Source: Niastella soli (GTDB taxonomy: Bacteria; Bacteroidota; Bacteroidia; Chitinophagales; Chitinophagaceae). From it: 64,000 nt of DNA. Positions 52,427 to 60,905 of this stretch are shown piece by piece. How positions within the stretch are numbered: the stretch's first letter is position 1; every line of letters begins with the position of its first letter. The stretch is taken from contig NZ_JAGHKO010000005.1 of the NCBI RefSeq assembly GCF_017742245.1, positions 310,001 to 374,000 on the forward strand, given 5' to 3'. A program made the position numbers and the translations under genes. The notes under the pieces are model-generated. The model did no database searches and had not been told where the DNA came from. It was given only the letters and a program-made list of their open reading frames with translations.

Positions 52427-53845
52427 ATGAAGCGAATAATACTGGTGCTGCTGGTTGCTGTTGCAATGGTACAGCAGGCTTGTTATAAAGATAAAGGCAA
52501 TTACGATTATCATACGCTGGATATACCGGTAGTAACAAATTTTGATACCCTGTATACGGTTTTAATTGGCGATACACTGCGGATCAGTCCAACGGTAACC
52601 GTTGCCAATCCCAATATAAAGTTGGGTTATGAATGGCGCATTATGATGCCGCTTGAAATGCGCGATACCACTATTTATGGCAGGGAGTTGAAAATGTTGT
52701 ACAGTCTGAAGCCCGATAAATACTCCACCCGGTTAACGATCATCGACAGTACGAACGGGATGAAGTTCTATCATGAAACTACCATCGCGGGTGAAACACC
52801 CTATTCAAGGGGTACAATGATCCTGAGTGCAGTTGGTGGTACCTCACAACTCACCTTTGTGAAGCCCGATGGAACTATAGAAACAGATGTTTACCGTAGG
52901 TGGAATGGAGCCAGTTTGCCAGGTAAACCACTGCAAATTATAAACCTGTTCAAAGAGCATATTGATCCGCCGCCGGCCATGGGTTACTGGGCCACCTTTG
53001 ATGATACAAACGACGGGGGCATGCACATAGCAAGCAATACGCTGGTGAGAATAAAATCGTTGCGGGATAATTACTTTGAAACGCCCGACTCTGCAAAACC
53101 AGGTTTTCTGGAAACTACTACAGACGGGGTATTGAGAGGCGTGGTAAATGGGAAGTTGATGGTAGGTTCTTCTTACACCTTTTATGGCGCTGAGATCTAT
53201 GGAATGTTCAGCCTGCCTCCGGCAGGTGATTACAACTTATATAAATCAGCTGCCTTTTATCCAGGACCGCCTTACATTATAGGCTACGACGTCGACAAGA
53301 AACAGTTTGTGACCTTTACCAATTTTGGACAGGTGGCCTATACGGGGACCAATTATCAAACAACCCAAACGGCAATATTCGATCCCAAGGACGTCCAATT
53401 AGACCTGTTGCATTTTCAACTGATCAATAATACTAACTGTTTTGCATTTGGTAAAGCGGCTGATGGTACCGTATATGAATTGAAATTCGGCTCCACGTTT
53501 ATTGGCGTTGTGTTATTTCAAACTACCTATAAACGGCCATTCCCGCAGCAGTCGCTTATTACTCCCACCACTAAATGGGCTGCTTTAAATGATGAAGTGT
53601 TTTATTTTACCAGCAATGATAAGATCTACCGGTACAACCCATTAAACCAGGATATACAGCCCCTCGCTGCTGATTTTGGCGGCAAGGCTGTTACTATGAT
53701 CAAGAAAATTGATGATAACACCCTGATCTCCGCTGTTGACGGAGCTGTGTATTTCCTCGATATCAGTACCGGTAAGTTCGGCAACATAATCAAAACAATT
53801 GCCGGTGTTCCCGGAACGCCGGTAGATGTTGTTATTAGAAAATAA
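52427..53845 (+). CDS. PKD-like family lipoprotein
   Basis: A 472-aa lipoprotein: the signal ends QQAC (Cys 19), followed by YKDKGNYDYH, the hallmark start of the PKD-like lipoproteins found next to DUF4843 genes. An N-terminal PKD-like domain (about 35-125) precedes a beta-propeller-like body of about 340 residues. It probably binds substrate at the cell surface alongside SusCD. It starts 23 bp after the DUF4843 gene. Confidence 0.85.
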   Translation: MKRIILVLLVAVAMVQQACYKDKGNYDYHTLDIPVVTNFDTLYTVLIGDTLRISPTVTVANPNIKLGYEWRIMMPLEMRDTTIYGRELKMLYSLKPDKYSTRLTIIDSTNGMKFYHETTIAGETPYSRGTMILSAVGGTSQLTFVKPDGTIETDVYRRWNGASLPGKPLQIINLFKEHIDPPPAMGYWATFDDTNDGGMHIASNTLVRIKSLRDNYFETPDSAKPGFLETTTDGVLRGVVNGKLMVGSSYTFYGAEIYGMFSLPPAGDYNLYKSAAFYPGPPYIIGYDVDKKQFVTFTNFGQVAYTGTNYQTTQTAIFDPKDVQLDLLHFQLINNTNCFAFGKAADGTVYELKFGSTFIGVVLFQTTYKRPFPQQSLITPTTKWAALNDEVFYFTSNDKIYRYNPLNQDIQPLAADFGGKAVTMIKKIDDNTLISAVDGAVYFLDISTGKFGNIIKTIAGVPGTPVDVVIRK

Positions 53846-53870
53846 TTATTTAATTATAATAAAACGATAG

Positions 53871-54995
53871 ATGAACAAGACCTCTCTGAGACCATTCCTG
53901 CTGAAAGCAATCGCGTTGGTGCTGATCGCCAATAATGCAGTAGCACAAAAAAAAGCCCCCCAGTTTGTGATCACCGCAAAGGTGGCGCATATGACTGATA
54001 GTGTGGTATACCTCAACTACGGTACCATGGGCTCCTCTAAAACAGATACCGTAAAAGCTATCAATGGCAGCTTTAGCTTTAAAGGACATGTAGAAGAGCC
54101 CGTTCCCGGCTTTATTTTCACAAAGACCTATAAAGTAAAGATCGAACTGTTTGTCACCAATACGCCGATCTCTATAGTAGGCGATGTTGACTCCATGTAC
54201 AATACCAAAGTAACCGGTAAAGGTGTTACCCAGGAGTTTGAGGCGTTTAGCCAAAAGCTAATGGATAACCGGAAGAGAACAATAGCCCTTTATCAAAAGG
54301 CCTATGACCTGAAACAATCCGGTGACAGTGTAGCTGCAAAAGCCCTTCAGGCAAAAGCCGACAGCCAGTATAACTGGGAGTTCAAAGCCCGTATTGCATA
54401 CCCTTCCGAACATCCAAATAGTTATGTAGGCGCCAAGGAATTGTTGGCTTATACCAGCACCATTACACTTCCTGCTGCTATTAAAGTGTTCGATAAGCTG
54501 GACCCATCGATCAAAAACTCCAATATCGGCAAAGAGATCGCTGCCCGCATCGATCTGTTAAGCAAAGTAGAAGAAGGAAAACCAGCTCAGGAGTTTACTC
54601 AAACAACCCCCGATGGCAAGTCTGTTACGCTGTCTTCCTACAAAGGCCGTTATGTGTTGATCGAGTTCTGGGCAAGCTGGTGCGGACCCTGCCGGGCTGA
54701 GAACCCCAACCTGCTGAAACAATACAAACTGTACAACAGCAAAGGTTTCGATATCCTGAGTGTATCGCTCGATAAAGACAAAGAACCCTGGTTGAAAGCT
54801 GTAGAACATGACGCATTACCCTGGACACAGGTATCTGACCTCAAAGGCTGGAACAATGAAGTAGCGGTATTATATGGTATCCGCGCCGTGCCTGCCAGTT
54901 TTCTCGTAGACCCTTCCGGTAAGATCGTTGCCACCGGTTTACGTGGTGAGACCCTGAACCAAAAGTTGGAATCGCTTTTTGGAAAGACCAACTAA
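53871..54995 (+). CDS. TlpA-family disulfide reductase with DUF4369 domain
   Basis: A 374-aa exported protein (signal to about 25, NNAVAQ). A DUF4369 domain (about 33-125) is followed by a helical linker and a thioredoxin fold (about 235-372). The redox pair C271-G-P-C274 sits in FWASWCGPC, and the cis-Pro is in AVPASFLVDP. It is the last gene of the locus, 25 bp after the PKD-like gene and before a strong terminator. Role: thiol-disulfide exchange in the periplasm, perhaps on imported peptides or on the lipoproteins of this locus. Confidence 0.92.
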   Translation: MNKTSLRPFLLKAIALVLIANNAVAQKKAPQFVITAKVAHMTDSVVYLNYGTMGSSKTDTVKAINGSFSFKGHVEEPVPGFIFTKTYKVKIELFVTNTPISIVGDVDSMYNTKVTGKGVTQEFEAFSQKLMDNRKRTIALYQKAYDLKQSGDSVAAKALQAKADSQYNWEFKARIAYPSEHPNSYVGAKELLAYTSTITLPAAIKVFDKLDPSIKNSNIGKEIAARIDLLSKVEEGKPAQEFTQTTPDGKSVTLSSYKGRYVLIEFWASWCGPCRAENPNLLKQYKLYNSKGFDILSVSLDKDKEPWLKAVEHDALPWTQVSDLKGWNNEVAVLYGIRAVPASFLVDPSGKIVATGLRGETLNQKLESLFGKTN

Positions 54996-55093
54996 CGCGT
55001 ACATTAACAACATGGAAAGCCAAATATAACCCCGCCCTTCACCCCCAAACGACGTTCAGTCGGGCGGGCACTGACCTGAAAATCTGCTCAAGG

Positions 55094-55122
55094 CGTCCCG
55101 ATCCATATCGGGACGTTTTTTT
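55094..55122 (+). terminator. Rho-independent terminator
   Basis: CGTCCCGAT (55094-55102) and ATCGGGACG (55107-55115) with loop CCAT, then seven T residues. It ends the second sigma-controlled operon. Confidence 0.92.
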
Positions 55123-55128
55123 ATGTCA

Positions 55129-57285
55129 TTACATGCCGGCCCTGTTCTCCTCTTCATTTTTGTTTAATTGTTTGGCCTTGTAAGTAGACTTGCCAAAGCT
55201 GTAACTTACCGTTAATACCACTCTTCTTAGACCGAACCAATGCGCGAGCCGATTATCGATAATGCTTTTCTCCCTGAAAATGCGCTGGATCCGGTAGGTG
55301 TTAAAGATGTCATTGTAATTGAGTTTGGTATTCAATCTGCCCTTCAACCAAGACCGTTGGAGGCTGAGGTCTATATATGAGACCGGTCTTCCAAAGTAAA
55401 GTCCATCGCCGGCGGGGGAGCTGTAATAATAATCTACATCGAATGTAAATCCTTTTGGTAAGGTAAATACCTGGCTGCCACTAATGGTAAACCAGGTGAT
55501 GGGTATGGTATAAGTTACGCCATGATAGGGTGTTTGATCTTTTCTGTAATAACCACCAATATTATTGCTCATACACCACCATTTGTTAACCACCAGGGGA
55601 ATGCTTGTTTCAATATTGGCAAAGTCATTGTACGGCAGGTTCCTGCCGAGATATGCCAGGATGTTGGTGGTGGCATCGTATTCTGGGTATCGCGTCATCG
55701 GGTCTTTTTCCCGCCCTAAAGTAGCAGATACTGTAAACGCTTTCTGTGAATAGGAAATTGAAAGTGCATTGGTCTTGGAGGGTAATAGTAAAGGATTGCC
55801 TATCCAGTAATTGAGCGGACTAAAATAAAAACGAAAAGGATTCAAAAAAGGGAAGGTGGGGCGCGTGATCCGCCGGCTTACGGATAAATTTAACTGTTGA
55901 TTTGGGGTAAGGTCATACGTTATATTGAGGCTGGGCAGCCAGGTTAAATAATTTCTTTTAGTGACTGCTTCCAGCGTAACCGCATTGGCTATGCTGTGCG
56001 TATGCTCAGCGCGCAACCCGGCGGTGAGGTTAAATTTATTCAGTTTTCGTTCATAGGTAAGATATCCGGCATAAACATTTTCATCGTACTGAAATGTATT
56101 GGTGCGGTTGCTGTCGGTCACAAACTGGTTAGCAGTGTTCAGTGTATCATAATGCAAACTATTACGGGTAGCAGTAAGTGCCAACTTGGCGCCCGCGCGC
56201 CATTTTCCTTTACCCAGTTCTCCCGACAGATCAGCCTGGGCGGTACGGATAAAAATATCGTTTTTCATCCTGGTTTGCCAGTATTCCAGCAGGTCACCAG
56301 TAAGCGCATTTTTGTTTTGAATGTCTTCACCCTGACGGTTCCCGATCGATGCCAGGGAAGTCAAGACCTGTAATTGCGTTCTTCCCCAGCGGGCTGTATA
56401 GTTCAGATTGGCGGCGTAGTTGTGTTGCTCGGGATCGGCATCGTTGTTACTGGTGGTACTGAACGCCACCTGTTTGGCCAGCGAATCGGTTGCGTGCAGC
56501 GTGTTGAAGGAATTCATGGTGCGGTTAATATGGCTTGTTCGCAGTAATAATTCCAGCTGCTGATCTTTTTTTACCACATATTCCATCCCTAATTGAATGG
56601 AGTAATTGTTATTGTGGGTAACCATTTTTGTGTTGGTTGCCATAATGTTGGCATTGGCCAGATGTTGCAGGGCATTGTACCGACGAACTGTAGTGCCTGT
56701 TGTGTAACCTACGCGGGCGGTGTAAGCTAGTTTTTTTGTTTTATACGTGAACAGGCCGTTATTATCGGCTTGGCGGTAGTTGTTTTGCTGCAGGCTGGTG
56801 CTTACCATTCCCTTCCAGCCCAGGGTCATATCTGGTTTTAATTTTATATTGATGATGCCTTTGTATTCCCCGTCATATTGAGAAGAAGGATTGTTGATCA
56901 CTTCAATGGCGGCTATCATGTCGGGTGACAGGTTGGTAAGATAATGCTGCCATTCTTCGGCGCTCATGTTCATGGGTTTGCCATCGATAAAAACAGCGGG
57001 TGTTACTCTACCCGATAGCAGCAGTGACCCATCGCCACCCACTTCCAGTCCGGGCAGTTTTTTCAGTACATCCATGGCATTGGCTGCCGTTTTAAAGAGT
57101 TTGTTCCCGGCGATGGTCATCACCAGTTTACCCGCTTCGCGTTGATAGGTTGGCCGCACAACTTCTACTTCTTTTAACAATTTGTGCCTGATCGTATCAG
57201 CCGGTTTTGGGGATAGCGTGTCCTGGGCCTGAATAGTAAAACCACCGCATAATAGCAGTACAACCAATAGAAAAGATCTTTCCAT
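55129..57285 (-). CDS. TonB-dependent outer membrane beta-barrel receptor
   Basis: A 718-aa protein from the ATG at 57285 (signal ERSFLLVVLLLCGGFTIQAQ); an ATG 9 nt upstream is also possible. There is a plug with KLVMTIAGNKLFKTAANAMDVLKKLPG, VFIDGKPM and IEVINNPSSQYDGEYKGIINIKLK, then a barrel of the outer-membrane beta-barrel family (OMP_b-brl_3 type). It lacks a carboxypeptidase-like or STN domain and a SusD partner, so it is distinct from the SusC proteins. It follows a 7TM-AraC regulator on the same strand with a 121-bp gap. The ligand is unknown. Confidence 0.9.
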   Translation of the reverse strand: MERSFLLVVLLLCGGFTIQAQDTLSPKPADTIRHKLLKEVEVVRPTYQREAGKLVMTIAGNKLFKTAANAMDVLKKLPGLEVGGDGSLLLSGRVTPAVFIDGKPMNMSAEEWQHYLTNLSPDMIAAIEVINNPSSQYDGEYKGIINIKLKPDMTLGWKGMVSTSLQQNNYRQADNNGLFTYKTKKLAYTARVGYTTGTTVRRYNALQHLANANIMATNTKMVTHNNNYSIQLGMEYVVKKDQQLELLLRTSHINRTMNSFNTLHATDSLAKQVAFSTTSNNDADPEQHNYAANLNYTARWGRTQLQVLTSLASIGNRQGEDIQNKNALTGDLLEYWQTRMKNDIFIRTAQADLSGELGKGKWRAGAKLALTATRNSLHYDTLNTANQFVTDSNRTNTFQYDENVYAGYLTYERKLNKFNLTAGLRAEHTHSIANAVTLEAVTKRNYLTWLPSLNITYDLTPNQQLNLSVSRRITRPTFPFLNPFRFYFSPLNYWIGNPLLLPSKTNALSISYSQKAFTVSATLGREKDPMTRYPEYDATTNILAYLGRNLPYNDFANIETSIPLVVNKWWCMSNNIGGYYRKDQTPYHGVTYTIPITWFTISGSQVFTLPKGFTFDVDYYYSSPAGDGLYFGRPVSYIDLSLQRSWLKGRLNTKLNYNDIFNTYRIQRIFREKSIIDNRLAHWFGLRRVVLTVSYSFGKSTYKAKQLNKNEEENRAGM

Positions 57286-57299
57286 TATTAGCATTTACA

Positions 57300-57307
57300 C
57301 AAACCTA
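57300..57307 (-). promoter_or_regulatory. Possible -7 element of receptor promoter
   Basis: On the minus strand TAGGTTTG, a perfect TAnnTTTG box, ends 15 nt before the ATG at 57285. I see no good TTTG at the expected upstream distance, and the leader would be very short. Confidence 0.35.
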
Positions 57308-57406
57308 ATAATGGTAGAAAAAGGTGGAGTTTGGTTTTGCGAAATCAGACGTACGGAATTATAAAACCATACGCTGAATAAGCGCAAACCAACTGTGATC
57401 AACGGG

Positions 57407-58486
57407 TTATTTATAATCCGTTTTCGCTATGCTTTCTTTGAAAAGCGCCGGAGTAGTATCTTTTATTTTCTTGAATGCTGTGTAAAATGTGCTCTTTGAG
57501 TTGAAGCCCACTTCGTAACCAATGGCTTCTAACGTGAGCAGGTCATTGGTCTTGATCAGTTTGCAGGCTTCATTGATCCGGTATTCGTTTATGTAAGTAG
57601 AAAAGCTTTTGCCCAAATTATCATTCAATAGTTGCGATAGCAGGTGAGCGGAGATATTGATGGTTTGGGCCAGGTCGCTTAGTTTAAGATTGGGGTCTTT
57701 GTACAACTCCTTATCATGTAGGGCCTTTTCCAGTTTTTCGCTCCATATCTGTGCATCGGTGGCCGCAATTTTCTTTTTTTCGGGTTTATCAGCCGGAGGC
57801 TGAACGGGATGCAGTAAATTTTCTATTTGTGCACTGTGCAAATAAAAGAAAATAGTGAGGTATAAAAAGAAGGAGAAGGCCAGAGAGCCACAGATATAAA
57901 TTCCATATATTACCCTGAACAAGGCCAGCAGGTAAACCACAAAAACGAACAGATTACCTCCATAGACCAGTAGCCAGAATTTTTCGGTAGTTTTTAAGGA
58001 GTACGTCCGGGTAAAAGCGTTTTTTATAACCGGTGTCAGCAAAGAGCCTGAAATAGCCAGGTATATCAGCCATTGCCCGTAAATAACATATACAATGATA
58101 TTGTTCCAAATATGAGGGAAGGACTTGTAAGGCACATCGATCCCGCCTATTAATAAAATAGCCATCAGAATGCCCCAGTGCCATTTCCAGGAAAGAGGAA
58201 TCCGGCTAACGCCATTTAATGATGATTTCAGGAAATGATAGAGCGCAGGACCAATTAAAAAACAGGCCGAGAGTCCGGCCTGCAGACAAACTTTGGGCAG
58301 CAGGGGATTGAAATACAAAAATACCGATTTGGCCACCCGTAAACTGATTGCCAGCAGCAACAAACCCAGGAAAAACGCAGGTATTGACCGGCCTTTTTTG
58401 CTGATAAAAAGATACCCGCTCAGTATAATGCCATTAACAGCGCCCAGGGCGCTAACGAGAAACAATATTTGCTGACCGATGTTCAT
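57407..58486 (-). CDS. Seven-TM AraC-family transcriptional regulator
   Basis: A 359-aa protein from the ATG at 58486. A longer frame to 58723 would read into the heptamer repeats, giving low-complexity SAVCRLP residues, and is rejected. The N-terminal half (1-235) has seven membrane helices, starting with IGQQILFLVSALGAVNGIILSGYLF. The C-terminal part (about 245-355) is an AraC HTH pair (LSDLAQTINISAHLLSQLLND and LEAIGYEVGFNSKSTFYTAFKKIKDTTPALF). It likely senses a membrane or extracellular signal and controls the receptor gene downstream. Confidence 0.9.
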   Translation of the reverse strand: MNIGQQILFLVSALGAVNGIILSGYLFISKKGRSIPAFFLGLLLLAISLRVAKSVFLYFNPLLPKVCLQAGLSACFLIGPALYHFLKSSLNGVSRIPLSWKWHWGILMAILLIGGIDVPYKSFPHIWNNIIVYVIYGQWLIYLAISGSLLTPVIKNAFTRTYSLKTTEKFWLLVYGGNLFVFVVYLLALFRVIYGIYICGSLAFSFFLYLTIFFYLHSAQIENLLHPVQPPADKPEKKKIAATDAQIWSEKLEKALHDKELYKDPNLKLSDLAQTINISAHLLSQLLNDNLGKSFSTYINEYRINEACKLIKTNDLLTLEAIGYEVGFNSKSTFYTAFKKIKDTTPALFKESIAKTDYK

Positions 58487-58592
58487 GATAAGCCAAATTA
58501 ATGATTTACTGGTAACAATGGACCCTGCTTTATTTGATCTGCCAACTTTGGCGGATAAAAGGCGGCGCTTACATTTGTAATTATTTAATGAG

Positions 58593-59294
58593 GAATAGGG
58601 AATGGGCAATGGGCAATGGGAGAAAGGCAGACGGCAAACGGCAGACGGCAAACGGCAAACGGCAGCGGGCAGAAATAATCCAAGGATGCTAAGACCTGTA
58701 AGGTTCGCCATTTGAGCTTGCAATTTTAGTAGGTCTATGCGATCCTGACAGGTCTTGTTTTATCGATAGAAGGTAGAAGGTAGAATACAGACGGCAGACG
58801 GCAAACGGCAGACGGCAAACGGCAAACGGCAGACGGCAAACGGCAGACGGCAGCGGGCAGAAATAATCCAAGGATGCCAAGACCTGTAAGGTTCGCCATT
58901 TGAGCTTGCAATTTTAGTGGGTCTATGCGATCCTGACAGGTCTTGTTTTATCGATAGAAGGTAGAAGGTAGAATACGACGGCAAACGGCAAACGGCAAAC
59001 GGCAAACGGCAGACGGCAGACGGCAAACGGCAGCGGGCAGAAATAATCCAAGGATGCTAAGACCTGTAAGGTTCGCCATTTGAGCTTGCAATTTTAGTGG
59101 GTCTATGCGATCCTGACAGGTCTTGTTTTATCGATAGAAGGTAGAAGGTAGAATACGACGGCAAACGGCAAACGGCAGACGGCAAACGGCAGACGGCAGC
59201 GGGCAGAAATAATCCAAGGATGCTAAGACCTGTAAGGTTCGCCATTTGAGCTTGCAATTTTAGTGGGTCTATGCGATCCTGACAGGTCTTGTTT
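58593..59294. repeat. Composite tandem repeat: heptamer arrays plus conserved segment
   Basis: This fills the 870-bp gap between the AraC and S41 genes. From 58593, eleven 7-bp words run in one register (GAATAGG, GAATGGG, CAATGGG twice, AGAAAGG, then CAGACGG/CAAACGG, ending CAGCGGG). Four units follow, each a heptamer array (58626-58662, 58789-58850, 58977-59030, 59157-59196) joined to a conserved segment of about 125 bp starting CAGCGGGCAG (58663, 58851, 59031, 59197). The segment carries AAGACCTGT and ACAGGTCTT as inverted arms and ends in TAGAAGG words, again in 7-bp register. The last copy is truncated. No gene is credible inside. Confidence 0.95.
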
Positions 59295-59309
59295 AGCGTC
59301 GTCGGGACC

Positions 59310-59337
59310 CACTCACAACTGACCACTCACCACTCAC
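59310..59337. repeat. Degenerate heptamer run (CACTCAC type)
   Basis: Four 7-bp words in one register: CACTCAC, AACTGAC, CACTCAC, CACTCAC. It lies between the composite repeat and the S41 peptidase start. Confidence 0.6.
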
Positions 59338-59359
59338 ATTTCAATTTGGAACTAAAACT

Positions 59360-60766
59360 ATGAACTATATACGTAAATATTTTACAATCATCCTGGTATT
59401 CATTAATTGTTTGTTCTGTGGTGTTTCCGGTATTTGTCAGCCCGTAAATGGGGTCAGCGTTCTTGATAGTGTAAAGACCTACATGGAGAAAAATTATGTT
59501 GGTTTCACAGATAAAGTATCAATCAGGTCCTTAAAAAGTTATTGGGAATATAACCGCCAGGCGTATGCCTATGCAAAGCTGGCCCGCTCAAAGGCCGACT
59601 GTTACTTTGTTATTGATTACTGGCTCGATTTTTTTAAAGACAATCATATTTATCTAAGAATTCCCCCACCGGATACAGTGGAAACGATAAAGCTGGATAA
59701 AAAATATTTGAGACAGGTAGCCGATAAGAACGTCGTTGAAGGGATCTATTATAATATTGACTCAGTATACAAGGTCGCCGTCATCAAAAGTAAAAAGGGG
59801 GTGCGTTCGTATGTGGGCGTGATACTGGAATCACGCGCACCCAACTGGAAACCAGGGCAGGTTAAGTTTGAACTGATGGAAACGGGGCAAGATCAGTTTA
59901 AAGGGATCTGGTATCTGCGTAATCACAGCGCTTATATTTCCACGATGCCCGATAGTCTGCAGAAAGGACTGTCCTCGGAGGGCTGGTTTAAAAATGGGAT
60001 AGTCCCTACTTCAACACCCAGTAAGCCTTTGTTTGAAGAAGAGCAACAGGCAAATACATTCTATAGAAAGCTGAATGACTCCACGGGTTATTTACGTATT
60101 AAGACCTTTGATCTTTTTGAAGCAAAGCACATAGATTCTGTGATAAGGACCAACCTGGAAAGTATTCAAACCATGCCAAAGCTTGTTATTGACCTGAGAA
60201 ACAATGGCGGCGGTGGCGATCGGTCTATGTCATTTCTGCAACCCATTATTTATACCAACCCGGTAAAAAGTATAGGAGTTGATCTGTTGTTAACCCGCGA
60301 GAATATTATTGCCTGGGAAAAAGCCATTTATAAGTACCGGACTGAGATCCCGAAGAAGGAATACGATCATCTGATGCAGTTGTTAAACCAGGGTAGGGGT
60401 AAGGAACGGTTCTTTGTTAATTTTTCACCAGATAATACCGATACGTTACCGGCAGTATGGCCAATGCCGGCAAAAGTGGCCATTGTTATAAATAAAGGAT
60501 GCGGTAGTGCCACAGAAGAATTTTTGCTGTTGGCAAAACAAAGTAAAAAGGTGGTGTTGGCCGGAGAATTTTCCAAAGGGGTGCTTGACTATTCGAATGT
60601 TGTTGAAAAGGACTTTTACGACCCCGATTTTGAATTGCATTATTCCACCACGCGTTCAAGAAGGATCGATGTAGGGCTGGGCATTGATAATGTGGGCATA
60701 CAGCCTGATATTCCGCTGGACCTGAGTAATATTACCTGGTTGAATGAATTGCTTATTAAGTTATAA
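59360..60766 (+). CDS. S41 family (C-terminal-processing-like) peptidase
   Basis: A 468-aa exported protein: hydrophobic N-terminus with Cys-rich signal (ILVFINCLFCGVSGIC). An N-terminal helical region (30-120) is followed by a peptidase S41 domain (about 235-440). LVIDLRNNGGGGDRSMSF is the strand-turn core, and the candidate nucleophile S383 lies in KGCGSATEEFLLLAK. No PDZ domain is obvious, as in many Bacteroidota S41 tail-specific-like proteins. It is flanked by repeats upstream and a terminator downstream, so it is probably monocistronic. The substrate is unknown. Confidence 0.88.
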   Translation: MNYIRKYFTIILVFINCLFCGVSGICQPVNGVSVLDSVKTYMEKNYVGFTDKVSIRSLKSYWEYNRQAYAYAKLARSKADCYFVIDYWLDFFKDNHIYLRIPPPDTVETIKLDKKYLRQVADKNVVEGIYYNIDSVYKVAVIKSKKGVRSYVGVILESRAPNWKPGQVKFELMETGQDQFKGIWYLRNHSAYISTMPDSLQKGLSSEGWFKNGIVPTSTPSKPLFEEEQQANTFYRKLNDSTGYLRIKTFDLFEAKHIDSVIRTNLESIQTMPKLVIDLRNNGGGGDRSMSFLQPIIYTNPVKSIGVDLLLTRENIIAWEKAIYKYRTEIPKKEYDHLMQLLNQGRGKERFFVNFSPDNTDTLPAVWPMPAKVAIVINKGCGSATEEFLLLAKQSKKVVLAGEFSKGVLDYSNVVEKDFYDPDFELHYSTTRSRRIDVGLGIDNVGIQPDIPLDLSNITWLNELLIKL

Positions 60767-60768
60767 AC

Positions 60769-60803
60769 AAAAGCCCCCCGAAATGTCGGGAGGCTTTTAT
60801 TTT
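60769..60803. terminator. Bidirectional intrinsic terminator
   Basis: AAAAGCC-C-CCCGA (60769-60781) pairs with TCGGG-A-GGCTTTT (60786-60798), with T-rich sequence after it and A-rich sequence before it. It sits 3 bp after the S41 gene. Confidence 0.85.
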
Positions 60804-60849
60804 TATATACGTATTAGACTTGTCAGGTTGAGCAGCCCTTTTTTGCCAA

Positions 60850-60905
60850 GGTGAGCCACCCTGTTACCTCGCTAAGGAGGAAGCCACTATTACGGGTGAC
60901 CCACC
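60850..60905. repeat. Palindromic repeat (GTGGGTCAC family), copy 2
   Basis: GGTGAGCCACC (60850-60860) and GGGTGACCCACC (60894-60905), with CCTC/GAGG between, use the same words as the element at 10084-10152. It covers the stop codon and the last 13 codons of the PepSY gene. Confidence 0.7.

Noticed and set aside
58487-58723. N-terminal extension of the 7TM-AraC regulator
   Set aside because: The extra 79 codons read through heptamer repeats; a normal start at 58486 begins the first membrane helix.
58663-59294. CRISPR-like or coding interpretation of the four-unit block
   Set aside because: The conserved parts are about 125 bp and the variable parts are heptamer arrays, not unique spacers; minus-strand frames here are low-complexity.
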